64,000 nt of DNA from Pseudomonas sp. PB106 (GCF_009764645.1 NZ_RWIM01000125.1:1-64000), one strand, 5' to 3'; positions 50,975-59,532 are shown, numbered from the stretch's first letter. A program made the numbers and translations. The notes: generated by a model not told the origin, from the letters alone.

Positions 50975-51814
50975 TTACGTCCCTTCAACGCGGACTCTAA
51001 TGTCCAAGATCACAGACTGATAAAGATTTGACTCTCCAAATGTGCCGGTAAAACCCAGCTCCTCGAAGTCTCGAATGCGTTCTTTTCTTTCGAATTCAAT
51101 AAGCCTTGGATCGAAAGTGATCTCCTCAAAGATCGAATTAGGGTCGATTTTTACCTTAAAAACCGAACTCCCATTGGGCTGAGGAGCGATCACCCCCACT
51201 CGGACTTCTCTTTCATGGGAAAAACCGTCTCGCTTCAGCATCAACAAACGAATCCTGTTGGCCGGATCATCGAAGACGTGAGGCCCCGCTGTAGCAATCA
51301 AGCCGCTTAAACAACTGTGCAACTCTTCGGTCGACAAATAGAGCACATCCCCTATAAACGGAGAGGCGTCTGTTCCGTTGGTGCCATCCAAAACTGCCCT
51401 AATCAGTTTCCTTGGAGTGGTTCTGACTTTTACGCCCTCTTCTCCAGGGCAAGTGTTCCGCCCATGATGAGGGTGTTTCACTACCCTCGAATACGCTCGC
51501 AAAAGCGTGTCTGATTCCGCTGTAGACGACCAGCTTTGAGCAAAAACAGGAGTAAGCCCACCACCAAGGATTATCTGCGGACGAGCTATCTCACCGTCCA
51601 TTACGGTCACAGCAATTTTGCGTTCAATAATCTCGTAAGGATCCTCCCAAAAATGGGGAGGCACCAAAGTTAATTCCTTCAATCGAAGAGCTTCCGCGAG
51701 CGCCCATTGGGGAAAAATTCGATAAATCGGCTTATCCAGATCATCGATATCAAGCAGCTTTTCTATTTCTGACTCTTCCAAACGAGATCCCCTTCTTTCG
51801 AGAAAGGCGCACAT
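50975..51814 (-). CDS. DUF2971-like cargo protein
   Basis: 279 residues, soluble. An N-terminal helix is followed by PIYRIFPQWALAEALRLKEL, LVPPHFWEDPYE, then FAQSWSSTAESDTLLRAYS and LLMLKRDGFSHEREVRV. The order (YR....L....F.DP.E, then SW...S...LR.AYS, then W/F.E.EVR) is the DUF2971 pattern. DUF2971 proteins are found in phages and, in my recollection, in defence-rich regions; no activity is established. It lies between scaffold and connector genes and is bounded by T4, so it is an inserted cargo gene. Confidence 0.75.
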   Translation of the reverse strand: MCAFLERRGSRLEESEIEKLLDIDDLDKPIYRIFPQWALAEALRLKELTLVPPHFWEDPYEIIERKIAVTVMDGEIARPQIILGGGLTPVFAQSWSSTAESDTLLRAYSRVVKHPHHGRNTCPGEEGVKVRTTPRKLIRAVLDGTNGTDASPFIGDVLYLSTEELHSCLSGLIATAGPHVFDDPANRIRLLMLKRDGFSHEREVRVGVIAPQPNGSSVFKVKIDPNSIFEEITFDPRLIEFERKERIRDFEELGFTGTFGESNLYQSVILDIRVRVEGT

Positions 51815-51821
51815 TCAACAC

Positions 51822-52310
51822 TCACTCGGATACAAGCCGCAACCCGCGCATCACTAGATAATCGGCAAATTGCGCCCTACTCGGTGCATATGGCGGCGGG
51901 CGTGTGCGAATGCCCGGCGTATCGCGATTGAGCCGAGTTCGTCGCCCGTTTGGCTCCGTGCAATGCGTTGGCTCTTCGAGCTGAAAACCCTGCTCGGCAG
52001 CGTACAGTTCAACCGCCAGCCGTACCTGGCCCCATTCAAGCTCAAAGGGCACGAATGTCTCGGGAAGCGTCTGGTATTCGATCTTGCAGTCACGTCGAGG
52101 CCAGGCCATGGCCTGATCTGGATTAGCCTTTTGCCCTTTCCACTGCCGGGCGTTGATGTCTGCCGCGGCGCGAAGTAGCAACGCGACCTGATCGGCCTCA
52201 GTCTCAGGGAATCGAAAGCCGTAGTAGTCGCGGTAGAAGGTCAGCTTCTCCAGCGGCACGAAGCTATTCGCGTCCGGTCTACCCTTCCCGTCCTCAACTA
52301 TGATCTGCAT
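51822..52310 (-). CDS. DnaT-like phage protein (head region)
   Basis: 162 residues starting MQIIVEDGKGRPDANSFVPL, the start of the DnaT-like phage family (xIIVEDGxxxxxANSYV). WKGQKANPDQAMAWPRRDC and a helix VRLAVELYAAEQ follow. In phages these are thought to be structural (connector) rather than primosomal. It lies just after MuF. The basic C-terminus (RRTRLNRDTPGIRTRPPP) is unusual. Confidence 0.7.
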   Translation of the reverse strand: MQIIVEDGKGRPDANSFVPLEKLTFYRDYYGFRFPETEADQVALLLRAAADINARQWKGQKANPDQAMAWPRRDCKIEYQTLPETFVPFELEWGQVRLAVELYAAEQGFQLEEPTHCTEPNGRRTRLNRDTPGIRTRPPPYAPSRAQFADYLVMRGLRLVSE

Positions 52311-52318
52311 GCGGTATC

Positions 52319-53431
52319 TCAGTCTGGTTGAGCGCCGAGTGTAACGCCTGCTCGGATGAACATGTCAGGTTCGGCTCCCTTAAGCTGCGCCAGGGTCAGC
52401 GGTTTGAACGACTTGTCGAGCTGCAGCTTGGCGAACTTCTCCGGCGTCAGGCCGCCATCACGGAACAACTTGGCTCGCACAGGGCCCAACGCATGATCTT
52501 GAAAGCTCGCCGGCTGAGTTGCCAGCCACTCGTAATAGTTCAGGCTGGCATCAACCTGCGCACCGCCATTGTCTCCCACCGAAGCGCGCGTGGCGTCCTT
52601 GGCGAAAAGCTCCGAAAGCCTCGTTGTCGGCACGGTGGTTGACCGGCAGTTAATGTGCGCCGGCGGCAGCGGCCCTTTGCCCAGGTCGAACCGCATGCCA
52701 TCCAAGCCCTTGCACTGCTGTGAGGTCTTGCGATCGAGTGTCGACACCCAGCGGTAGCCCAGCACCACGTCACTATTGGCCTTCAGCGTTTCCATCCGGG
52801 CCGTGGTGGCCACATGCTGGATTGCCGTCTGCACCACAGAGGCGGCGTTGCGATTGCTCACCGCCAGAATGCCGTCCGTGAAGTTCTGCGCCGCGGTGCC
52901 GCGAATCGCTTGGATGATCTGGGCGTTGGTCTGGCCCTGGCCGAAGCCGAGCCGGATTGTGTTCGTGACTCGCATCGTCTCGGTGCGCGTCCAGCCACTG
53001 ACGAAGCTCTTCAGCAGCTTGCCGCCATCGATGCCCTTCACCTGCAGAGGATAGGAGAACACCGCCGCGCGGATCACCGTGTTGGTCGGCACCACCGCGT
53101 CGATAGACAGCGCATTGCTCAGGCTGTTGGCCTCAAAGGTCGACTCATACAGCGCGATGTCGACCAGATCGGCCTGCACCAAGTCGCCGTAGGGCTTGTA
53201 GATGTCCAGCAGTTTGCCGTCCACCCGGGCCAGAAACTGCTCAAGACGGTCCCGGCTGTAGGTGGTCAGCTCCTTGCGGGTCAACTGCTCGCGCACCAGC
53301 TTGTCGATCTGGCGCAGGTACTTCTCGAACTTTTTGACCTCGCCTGCCTTAAGCCGCTCCAGCATTACCGAGTGACGGGTCGTCTGCTCCAGCAGTTGGC
53401 TGTCCGCCTGCGCCTGACTTGTCGTTGGCAT
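52319..53431 (-). CDS. MuF-type head morphogenesis protein
   Basis: 370 residues. An N-terminal helical portal-binding part precedes the MuF domain, with STLDRKTSQQCKGLDGMRF and the signature PPAHINCRST. A C-terminal extension carries a further segment (KFAKLQLDKSFKPLTLAQL). It is a minor head protein found inside the capsid near the portal and sometimes ejected. The start is placed at MPTTSQAQADS, overlapping the portal 3' end by 83 nt; the longer frame is unlikely. Confidence 0.87.
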   Translation of the reverse strand: MPTTSQAQADSQLLEQTTRHSVMLERLKAGEVKKFEKYLRQIDKLVREQLTRKELTTYSRDRLEQFLARVDGKLLDIYKPYGDLVQADLVDIALYESTFEANSLSNALSIDAVVPTNTVIRAAVFSYPLQVKGIDGGKLLKSFVSGWTRTETMRVTNTIRLGFGQGQTNAQIIQAIRGTAAQNFTDGILAVSNRNAASVVQTAIQHVATTARMETLKANSDVVLGYRWVSTLDRKTSQQCKGLDGMRFDLGKGPLPPAHINCRSTTVPTTRLSELFAKDATRASVGDNGGAQVDASLNYYEWLATQPASFQDHALGPVRAKLFRDGGLTPEKFAKLQLDKSFKPLTLAQLKGAEPDMFIRAGVTLGAQPD

Positions 53432-54809
53432 CTTCTTTGTCCAGGTTGATGCCGGCCGACTCGCGCTCATCGCTGATCAGGTCGGCTTCATCTTCATATG
53501 GGCGGTCCGGCAACTTGCCGGTGGTGAGGTACTGCCAGTAGGTGTCGGCGCTGATCGTGCCAGCCATCACACCTTTCAGCAGCTCGGCGAGCACTTGGGC
53601 GTCGACCACCGGGGTCACAAACTCAGGGCTCACCTTGAACTTGACCTGCTTGGGGTCGTAGCCCTTCCACTCAGCCGCGTACCGCAGACCCTGCTCCACT
53701 GCCTCTGCCACCGTGACGACAATGCTGTGCAGCGTGGCGTGCTGGTCGTTCTGACGTGTTTTACGCGCCTCACCCGACTCGGTGCCGCCGACATCCATGA
53801 CCTTGGCACCCGCTTCAAGCGCCGCGTTCTTCTGGTCATCCATTGCCTTGCGGACGGCTTCAATCCCGGCACCCTGGAACTCTAGATAGCCGCATTGACC
53901 GGATGGACCGAGATCCCATGCCGCAGATGGCCCGGTCACGCTCAGCTCCACAGAATCATCAAGGCCAGACACCCAAGGTTGCGGATGGCTGGTCTGGTGT
54001 AGCGCAGTGAAGTAGTCAGCGCTCAGTTGATAGGACTTCAGCGCGGCGCGCGCCATCGTGAGCAGCGGCACCTCGTCCACTTCCGGCGAGTTGTCGGTCG
54101 AGCCGCAATAGATCACCGGGAGGTATGACAGGCCTTTGACCAGTCGGTTGTCGGTGCCAGTGGTGCCCAGCTGCCGTTCATCCTCAACCAGCTCCCCACC
54201 TTCGTTCCGCACTGCGGTGTGGCAGACAGTGTCTTTCATGAAGAACTCACGGAAAACCGTGTCGCAGTCGTGGCTGTAGCGATCGCCGCCCTTCTTGCGA
54301 AACTCGCGGAACACCGAGAGGACCAAATCCTGCCGGCCGCCCTGATCAGCGGTGTCCCAGTTGATAGCGTTGCGCGTGGCATACGTCGAGAAATACGGCT
54401 CGCCGCGCTCATCGATGTTCACCACCAGCGGCACCCGACCGTGCGAGATCGCCTGGCGCACCATGCGGAAGAACAGCTGCTTCAGGCCGAAGCCATCCGC
54501 CGTGGCATTGTCCTCCAGCCCCTTCAGGCCGGCGGGCAGTTCAATTTCCGGGATCAGTCGCGAGACTAGGCCCATCATCGAACGCAGCGAGTCACGCACC
54601 CAGTGTTCGTACTGAGCCCGGTTCGTGTAGTTCTCGTAGAGATATTTGTTGCCGGTACCGTCGAGCTTCTCAGCTTCAACCATGCCGCTAGGCTTGGGCA
54701 GGTTGCGCTCATTGCGCTTGACGGCGCACTCACCTTCGAGCGCATCGTCCATCATTTCCCACTCGGCGATGTGCGCGTCGTAGCCCGGGTTTGTCGATTG
54801 CACTGGCAT
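53349..54809 (-). CDS. portal protein (DUF4055)
   Basis: 486 residues of the DUF4055 portal family: MPVQSTNPGYDAHIAEWE, YENYTNRAQYEHWVRDSL, GRVPLVVNIDE, a GLSYLPVIYCG strand and the C-terminal helical region. It forms the dodecameric DNA gate at the unique vertex. The start overlaps the terminase stop by 1 nt. Confidence 0.92.
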   Translation of the reverse strand: MPVQSTNPGYDAHIAEWEMMDDALEGECAVKRNERNLPKPSGMVEAEKLDGTGNKYLYENYTNRAQYEHWVRDSLRSMMGLVSRLIPEIELPAGLKGLEDNATADGFGLKQLFFRMVRQAISHGRVPLVVNIDERGEPYFSTYATRNAINWDTADQGGRQDLVLSVFREFRKKGGDRYSHDCDTVFREFFMKDTVCHTAVRNEGGELVEDERQLGTTGTDNRLVKGLSYLPVIYCGSTDNSPEVDEVPLLTMARAALKSYQLSADYFTALHQTSHPQPWVSGLDDSVELSVTGPSAAWDLGPSGQCGYLEFQGAGIEAVRKAMDDQKNAALEAGAKVMDVGGTESGEARKTRQNDQHATLHSIVVTVAEAVEQGLRYAAEWKGYDPKQVKFKVSPEFVTPVVDAQVLAELLKGVMAGTISADTYWQYLTTGKLPDRPYEDEADLISDERESAGINLDKEDANDKSGAGGQPTAGADDPSLGNAGAA

Positions 54810-56134
54810 CAGGCCAAGCCTCCAATTCGGCGTGTTCCGCCTGTGCGTGTTTTGATCGGGTACCGCTTGGCAATGAAGTAGCCAGGGGCATCCACCAGGT
54901 GGTCGTAGCCGGCCTTCTTATCGGGCTCGCCCTTGTCCGTGTAAATCTGGCGCTCCAGGCACTGCGTGTATTTCGGACACTGGTCGACGTTGACCAGATA
55001 TCGATGCTCGCCGTAGGTATTGGCGAACATCGCGCACATGGCGTTGACCCGATCCTTCACAGCGGGGTTGGTCGAATCCACCACTACGGTAAATCCCGCC
55101 TTTTTCAGCAGTGACAGATCAGATTCGCTTGCGCTCTTGCTGCTTGTGTTCTGGCCGCTGGCGTCCGGGTAGATCGCAATGCTGTGGTCAGGAAAGCGGA
55201 GCTTGATCTTCTCGATCATCTCAGGCGTGTCCCGCACATCTGAAAACTCGCTGAGCGCCAGTGGCAGGTCATCGCGAATGACGTGCACGACTGCCGCCAT
55301 CTTCATGACGTTGAAGTCCATGCCGATGTGCAAGGCCTCGCCGCGCTTGATGGTTTCGCTGGTGCGGTTCGCCTCACGATTGAACGTGTAGTAAACAACA
55401 CCTGCGTAATTCTCAAAGCTGGCCTCGTATTCCTGCCGAAAGGTGCGAGGGTCCATCTTGCGGCGCGCCGCATCCAGCTCTTCAGCCGGAACGTTGCCGC
55501 CATCGAGCGAGGTGTAGAGCCAGCTCTTGTGATCAGGCTCATGCCCCGGCCGGCCGTCTTGAAACGTGTCGTAGCAGTGATTGAATCCCTTGGGCGTGCC
55601 GATACGTAGCGCGTGACCGCCCTTCCGCATGCCGATGCCCGGTATTGAGTATTGGCAGGTCGAAAGCATCGGCCGCAAAACCTCTTCCCAAGCCTCCCAT
55701 GGACAGTCAGCCCATTCATCCACCAGGACGAAGAACAGACCGGAGCCGCGCAAGTTGTCGTAATTGTCGAGCCCTACCACACGCATGACGTGACCAGACT
55801 TGAGCGTGATCGAACATTCCGTTTCGTTCGGGCGGTGTGCACGCCACGCTTCAGGGATTGCCTGCTTCAGTCGACGCCAGAACACGCGCTTGGCCTGCTT
55901 GAACGTCGGCGCGCCGTACCAGATCTCGTCCTCGACACTCACGCCCCACTCAGCAGCTAGCCGAGCAGCGCGTCGCATTTCAGCTTTACCCAAGAACGTC
56001 TTTCCGAACCGTCGACCACACACCGCATCGCGGAAGCGCGCCTGCGGCTGGAAACCCCAGCAGTAAATGTTTGCCTGTTTCGGCGTCAGCTTTACCGGCG
56101 GGTCATAGGTACGGGGTAGCGGGGACATTCTCAT
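54809..56134 (-). CDS. terminase large subunit
   Basis: 441 residues. N-terminal packaging ATPase: Walker A GRRFGKT (40-46) and Walker B FFVLVDEWAD. C-terminal RNase-H-like nuclease: GMDFNVMK, then PDASG, and DHLVDAPGYF for the third acidic residue. The start is one of two nearby ATGs (56134 or 56128) after CTGGAG; 56134 chosen. It overlaps the 3' end of the small subunit gene by 32 nt. Confidence 0.92.
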   Translation of the reverse strand: MRMSPLPRTYDPPVKLTPKQANIYCWGFQPQARFRDAVCGRRFGKTFLGKAEMRRAARLAAEWGVSVEDEIWYGAPTFKQAKRVFWRRLKQAIPEAWRAHRPNETECSITLKSGHVMRVVGLDNYDNLRGSGLFFVLVDEWADCPWEAWEEVLRPMLSTCQYSIPGIGMRKGGHALRIGTPKGFNHCYDTFQDGRPGHEPDHKSWLYTSLDGGNVPAEELDAARRKMDPRTFRQEYEASFENYAGVVYYTFNREANRTSETIKRGEALHIGMDFNVMKMAAVVHVIRDDLPLALSEFSDVRDTPEMIEKIKLRFPDHSIAIYPDASGQNTSSKSASESDLSLLKKAGFTVVVDSTNPAVKDRVNAMCAMFANTYGEHRYLVNVDQCPKYTQCLERQIYTDKGEPDKKAGYDHLVDAPGYFIAKRYPIKTRTGGTRRIGGLA

Positions 56135-56579
56135 CAGGCTCCAGGGTGTACTCAGCAACGGCGTGCTGCTGGTCCGCTTGGGAGCCCAGAGGTTTCTCAG
56201 GTTCAAGGCGGCGATTCACGTAAACGTCGCCAACTTCTTTGGCTGCCTGCTCCAGCAACTGGGCAGTCAGCGCCATGTTCTTCATGTTCTCGGCCTTCTC
56301 GGCCATGCGTCCCAGGGTGCGAAGTCGATACGCCCGGTTGGCGATCGGGATCTCTGCCGTCTCTTCGCGAAACCTCTTACGGGTGTCGTTGAACAGCGTC
56401 TGCCACTTCACGTGCAGGTTGCGTCCAACGTACTTGGTTGGGTCGTATGCCTCGCACTGTTGGCGGGTAACTTCGAGCCCGAATCTTTCTTTGACGGACG
56501 CCACCACTTGCGATGGCGTGTCAAAGCAGGCGAGAGCCTGTACAACAAAGGCTTTCACCTCGTCTCTGAGTGCGGCCAT
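56103..56579 (-). CDS. terminase small subunit (DUF2280)
   Basis: 158 residues starting MAALRDEVKAFVVQALACFD. The N-terminal HTH part (TPSQVVASVKERFGLEVTRQ) and EIPIANRAYRLRTLGRMA are DUF2280 features, the small terminase of many Pseudomonas siphophages. It recognises packaging start sites. It precedes and overlaps terL. Confidence 0.88.
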   Translation of the reverse strand: MAALRDEVKAFVVQALACFDTPSQVVASVKERFGLEVTRQQCEAYDPTKYVGRNLHVKWQTLFNDTRKRFREETAEIPIANRAYRLRTLGRMAEKAENMKNMALTAQLLEQAAKEVGDVYVNRRLEPEKPLGSQADQQHAVAEYTLEPDENVPATPYL

Positions 56580-56609
56580 AAGTGGGCATCCGTCAAAGTA
56601 CTGTCAAAG

Positions 56610-57233
56610 TCAGGCCGACTTGAGCAGACAGGTTCCGCAGGCCCTCGATATGTTCAATTTCCCCACCTCAGCAGGATTGTTTGCAGCGTCCACCAGCTCT
56701 TGCACTTGAGGACTAGCCCCATACCGCCGCACTACACCGACGAACTCTTCAACGTCATGTCCACGCATCTCAAGCTTGGGCAATCCTTCCTGGGTGAACT
56801 TGGGGGCGCCGTACTGATCGGTCGCTTGGGCTATGTGATACAGCTCATGCTCGACCAGGGCGCAGAAGTCAGCGTCGGAGCAATCCGCGCAGTAGTCGGC
56901 AGCCAGGGTGATGATGTAGGCCGGAACGTCGCCGAACCAATCAAGCATTTGCTGCTCCATTCGAGCCTTCTGCCAGCCACCGGCGCGGAACGCTACCTGT
57001 TCGGCTTGACCGACCACCGAGCGCCCCTTCTTCGTGAATGCGGCAGACGCCCACATCACACGAATGTCCGCATCGATCAGATGGGCGTGATCTTCGTTGT
57101 GGATGCTGCCGGTGTCGGCAAGGATCTCGGATTGGAGCCATTCCCATACATCCGGTGCCGGAGTCAGACGGATGCCGAAATCGGATAGCTCAGACAGCTC
57201 AAGCAATGACGCTGGCGGGTATGGCCTGTCCAT
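56610..57233 (-). CDS. putative phage metallopeptidase
   Basis: 207 residues. The zinc-protease motif is H129-E130-L-Y-H133 in CALVEHELYHIAQ. The family (phage putative metallopeptidase) commonly lies beside the small terminase gene in Pseudomonas phages. The N-terminus resembles a small sensing domain, and ADADIRVMWASAAFTKKGR lies upstream of the motif. Its target is unknown; a role in capsid maturation or host interference has not been shown. Confidence 0.85.
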   Translation of the reverse strand: MDRPYPPASLLELSELSDFGIRLTPAPDVWEWLQSEILADTGSIHNEDHAHLIDADIRVMWASAAFTKKGRSVVGQAEQVAFRAGGWQKARMEQQMLDWFGDVPAYIITLAADYCADCSDADFCALVEHELYHIAQATDQYGAPKFTQEGLPKLEMRGHDVEEFVGVVRRYGASPQVQELVDAANNPAEVGKLNISRACGTCLLKSA

Positions 57234-57310
57234 GGATCACCTTGCGCTTGAAATGATGGCTGGATGCCGGTATTGATGGGAATCAACTAACTCTGCGCAA
57301 GGAAGGCAAC

Positions 57311-57520
57311 ATGTCTGACGCGATCAAAGCAATTTCTGTAAATGGCAACTTGGCATACGCTCGACTCCAAACGGACACCCAAAGAGCAGTAGCGGTAGGC
57401 GCTGCTTTGGAATTGATTTCCAACCGAGTCCTAAGCTCGGCGTCCGTGCATCTGAGCCAAGAACTGGACAACCTCTCGAAGTATGCAGATCAGATTCAGG
57501 AAGCCCTGAAAGCCAAATGA
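57311..57520 (+). CDS. small prophage protein, unknown function
   Basis: 69 residues, helical: MSDAIKAISVNGNLAYARLQ, then AVAVGAALELISNRVLSSAS and HLSQELDNLSKYADQIQEAL. AAGGAAGGC precedes the ATG. It is on the + strand, divergent from the metallopeptidase, with 77 bp between them. Unknown function. Confidence 0.65.
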   Translation: MSDAIKAISVNGNLAYARLQTDTQRAVAVGAALELISNRVLSSASVHLSQELDNLSKYADQIQEALKAK

Positions 57521-57580
57521 ACTGCCAGTGCCGCACTCACCTGCGGCACACCTACCCGCTTGAACTCGCAGAGGCGAACA

Positions 57581-57781
57581 ATGCATAGATACGAACTGAG
57601 CTACGAGTATGCCAAGGCCCCACAAACAAAAATCGGCGAGGCGCCTGAGCAAATAGATGCTCATGAGCTGCTTCTGGAAGTCCTCGGCCTCGGCAAAGGC
57701 GGTCAAATCATCGGCTCCATGTCTCTTCAACACTCACTCGAACTGATGCGTTTCACTAACGTCAGCGTTAAATGGCAGTAA
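57581..57781 (+). CDS. small prophage protein, unknown function
   Basis: 66 residues starting MHRYELSYEYAKAPQTKIGE, with AGAGGCG upstream. It contains AHELLLEVLGLGKGGQIIGS and ends VSVKWQ; probably one small alpha/beta domain. It follows the gene at 57311 by 60 nt on the same strand and is convergent with the Acb2-like gene. Confidence 0.6.
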   Translation: MHRYELSYEYAKAPQTKIGEAPEQIDAHELLLEVLGLGKGGQIIGSMSLQHSLELMRFTNVSVKWQ

Positions 57782-57817
57782 GGACGCCATCAACAACCAA
57801 TGGTCGTCGTGGGGGCC

Positions 57818-58048
57818 TCAACTGAAGGGATCGGCAGGCTTGGCAATCGAACGCACGAACCACATAAAGCCCTGCTGCAAGTTGGTCTTGGCCAACGCAA
57901 GCAGGCGCGGATCGACATCTTCAATCTGACCGATCTGCTTGAACAGTTCGCCGGCGTCGGCTTCCAGAGCCTTGATCGAGTTCATACCGTCGATTTCGGA
58001 CTGGGTCAGGTCACGGTAGCCGGTGATCTTCTTGTGCTGGTTATCCAT
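57818..58048 (-). CDS. acb2: Acb2/Tad1-family anti-CBASS cyclic-nucleotide sponge
   Basis: 76 residues starting MDNQHKKITGYRDLTQSEID. The family is the short Acb2 (Vs.4-like) protein of Pseudomonas phages, which forms hexamers and sequesters cyclic di- and trinucleotides made by CBASS cyclases. Residues reported for cGAMP binding, Y11 and K26, are conserved here (GYRDL and SIKAL). The C-terminal half, LALAKTNLQQGFMWFVRSIA, is the second helix of the hairpin. GGAGAGCTGC precedes the ATG. It sits between the possible holin genes and the metallopeptidase/terminase block. Confidence 0.85.
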   Translation of the reverse strand: MDNQHKKITGYRDLTQSEIDGMNSIKALEADAGELFKQIGQIEDVDPRLLALAKTNLQQGFMWFVRSIAKPADPFS

Positions 58049-58107
58049 GCAGCTCTCCTCGTCGCGTGTCGCGACACAATTTGCTCATTCGCGAAACGTG
58101 CCGCGAC

Positions 58108-58455
58108 TTACTTGGATCGACGCTCGATCCCGCCCGGGGCCTTGTCACAGCCTAGGCAGTGTTCGCAGTTCAGCATCCGGCAAAGCCAGGCTTTCACCCG
58201 CTGCCACCAGATGACCATGAAGATGTGGCGCATGCCGGCAAGAGCCAGCGAGACGTGCAGCGTGATCCCGGCAGTGGTCGGCCCCATCATGAAGATGTTC
58301 TGCTCCCGGCTCATCACAACGAAACCGCTAATGGCGATCGCCGAATAGATCAGCTTGCCGATGACACCGTCCCGCACTCGACCGCTCAGAACACACCAGG
58401 TCGCCCACAAGGCAATCAAGCCGCAGGCGATGGAGTTGATCAGTTCAAGATTCAT
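58108..58455 (-). CDS. small membrane protein, possible holin partner
   Basis: 115 residues with three hydrophobic helices (NSIACGLIALWATWCVLS, LIYSAIAISGFVVMS, ITLHVSLALAGMRHIFMVIWW) and a cysteine-rich basic tail (LNCEHCLGCDK). Its start overlaps the stop of the next gene (58452) by 4 nt. The paired small membrane genes upstream of terminase suggest holin/antiholin, but no motif proves it. The Cys cluster could bind metal. Confidence 0.6.
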   Translation of the reverse strand: MNLELINSIACGLIALWATWCVLSGRVRDGVIGKLIYSAIAISGFVVMSREQNIFMMGPTTAGITLHVSLALAGMRHIFMVIWWQRVKAWLCRMLNCEHCLGCDKAPGGIERRSK

Positions 58456-58790
58456 GGTGGATTGCCCCCCCCGAACCGCTGGCGAATGAGCGCCCAGAGG
58501 TCAGCGGCTTTGATGGCTCGGTTGATGGCTGCGAGCAGCGATCCGCCGAAGGTGCCCAGCAAGAAGCCAATGCCCGCGACGATCTTCGGCTCGGTCACAC
58601 CCAGATAGGTGCTGACCATGCTCGTCAGGTACAGAGAGCAGGCAATGCCGGTGACTAGAAAGATCATCCAGGCACGCCAGTCGGCCAGATCGTCTTTGTG
58701 CCACCAGCTTGCGACGACAGCGCCGACCAGTCCTGCGATCAGCAATTCAAACCTGTCGATCTTGTCGAGCAGGCGCTGCAATAACTCCAT
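58452..58790 (-). CDS. putative holin
   Basis: 112 residues. Three membrane helices: LLIAGLVGAVVASWW, WMIFLVTGIACSLYLTSMV and IVAGIGFLLGTFGGSLLAAI. An N-terminal amphipathic helix (MELLQRLLDKIDRFE) and a short basic C-terminus complete the usual holin layout. It would release or activate the SleB-type endolysin, which lacks its own signal. It is coupled to the following gene by ATGA. Confidence 0.68.
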   Translation of the reverse strand: MELLQRLLDKIDRFELLIAGLVGAVVASWWHKDDLADWRAWMIFLVTGIACSLYLTSMVSTYLGVTEPKIVAGIGFLLGTFGGSLLAAINRAIKAADLWALIRQRFGGGNPP

Positions 58791-58873
58791 GCGCTCGACT
58801 CCGTGGGTGCATGCGAATAGGTCGGCCCCGCTGCACTCCTAGCTCGGAGCAATGGGTGTGGGGAGCCGAAACG

Positions 58874-58897
58874 AAAAGCCCCAGCGAATGCTGAGGC
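58874..58897 (-). terminator. intrinsic terminator upstream of the holin
   Basis: GCCTCAGC-attc-GCTGGGGC followed by TTTTCGTTT on the minus strand. It lies in the late-operon leader before the first late gene, where it would stop polymerase lacking the antiterminator. Confidence 0.6.
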
Positions 58898-58996
58898 CAG
58901 AAATTGATGAAAAACAGTTCGTTAAGGATTGTCGGACAATTCTTTGAATTTTTCGGGCACACAAAAATCTCTACTTCATGAGCAACAGGAGGACTC

Positions 58997-59275
58997 ATGA
59001 AACCGGTAGATCTCTTCGTAATCGAGTACAGACTTCATGGAAAGCCGAAGTCATTCATCATTCGAACGAAAATGATGAACAACACGGAAGCATGGCAGTG
59101 GGCGAGCTGCGACGCAGGCCTCGTTCCAATACCCAAGCCAGGCCGGCCGCCGCTTAAACGTTTTTCCAAGCCTATGGCGGAAAGGTTTGGCGTTACAGAT
59201 GTCCGGTGGCGAGAGTCACAAGCCCTCGCTTGGGACGAGGAGCACTCCAATGACCGAGAGCATTCTGGGTTTTAG
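58997..59275 (+). CDS. DUF6555-like small protein
   Basis: 92 residues. VIEYRLHGKPKSFIIRTKMM, EAWQWASCDAGLV and SKPMAERFGVTDVRWRE match a Pseudomonas family I recall as DUF6555. CAGGAGG precedes the ATG. It reads against the late operon; cargo gene. Function unknown. Overlaps the next gene by 26 nt. Confidence 0.7.
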   Translation: MKPVDLFVIEYRLHGKPKSFIIRTKMMNNTEAWQWASCDAGLVPIPKPGRPPLKRFSKPMAERFGVTDVRWRESQALAWDEEHSNDREHSGF

Positions 59276-59489
59276 AGATGAGCGTTTTTGGGACGACGAA
59301 CTAGCCGCCAACACTGAGCTTTTTCGTCAAGCAGACGCGCTCGATGAAGCCGCTTACAGGATCATTCAGTACGACCGAGGAAGTGCTGAAGCCTGGACCC
59401 GCTTCTCTGAAGCAAAAGCTATTGCAGATGCAAAACGAACGGCCGCTTATCAGGACTGGATGCGAATTAAGCGCGCGATGAGGAATTGA
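59250..59489 (+). CDS. small prophage protein, unknown function
   Basis: 79 residues starting MTESILGFRDERFWDDELAA. Helical, with a C-terminal basic helix (AYQDWMRIKRAMRN). GAGGAG upstream lies inside the preceding gene, so the pair is translationally coupled. Function unknown. Confidence 0.62.
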   Translation: MTESILGFRDERFWDDELAANTELFRQADALDEAAYRIIQYDRGSAEAWTRFSEAKAIADAKRTAAYQDWMRIKRAMRN

Positions 59490-59497
59490 TTGTTCCG

Positions 59498-59520
59498 AAG
59501 CCCCGCGATATGCGGGGCTT
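59498..59520 (+). terminator. hairpin after the + strand cargo pair
   Basis: AAGCCCCGC-gatat-GCGGGGCTT is a perfect stem 8 nt after the stop of the preceding gene. There is no long T-run, so strength is uncertain. Confidence 0.55.
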
Positions 59521-59532
59521 GCGCAATTTGTC

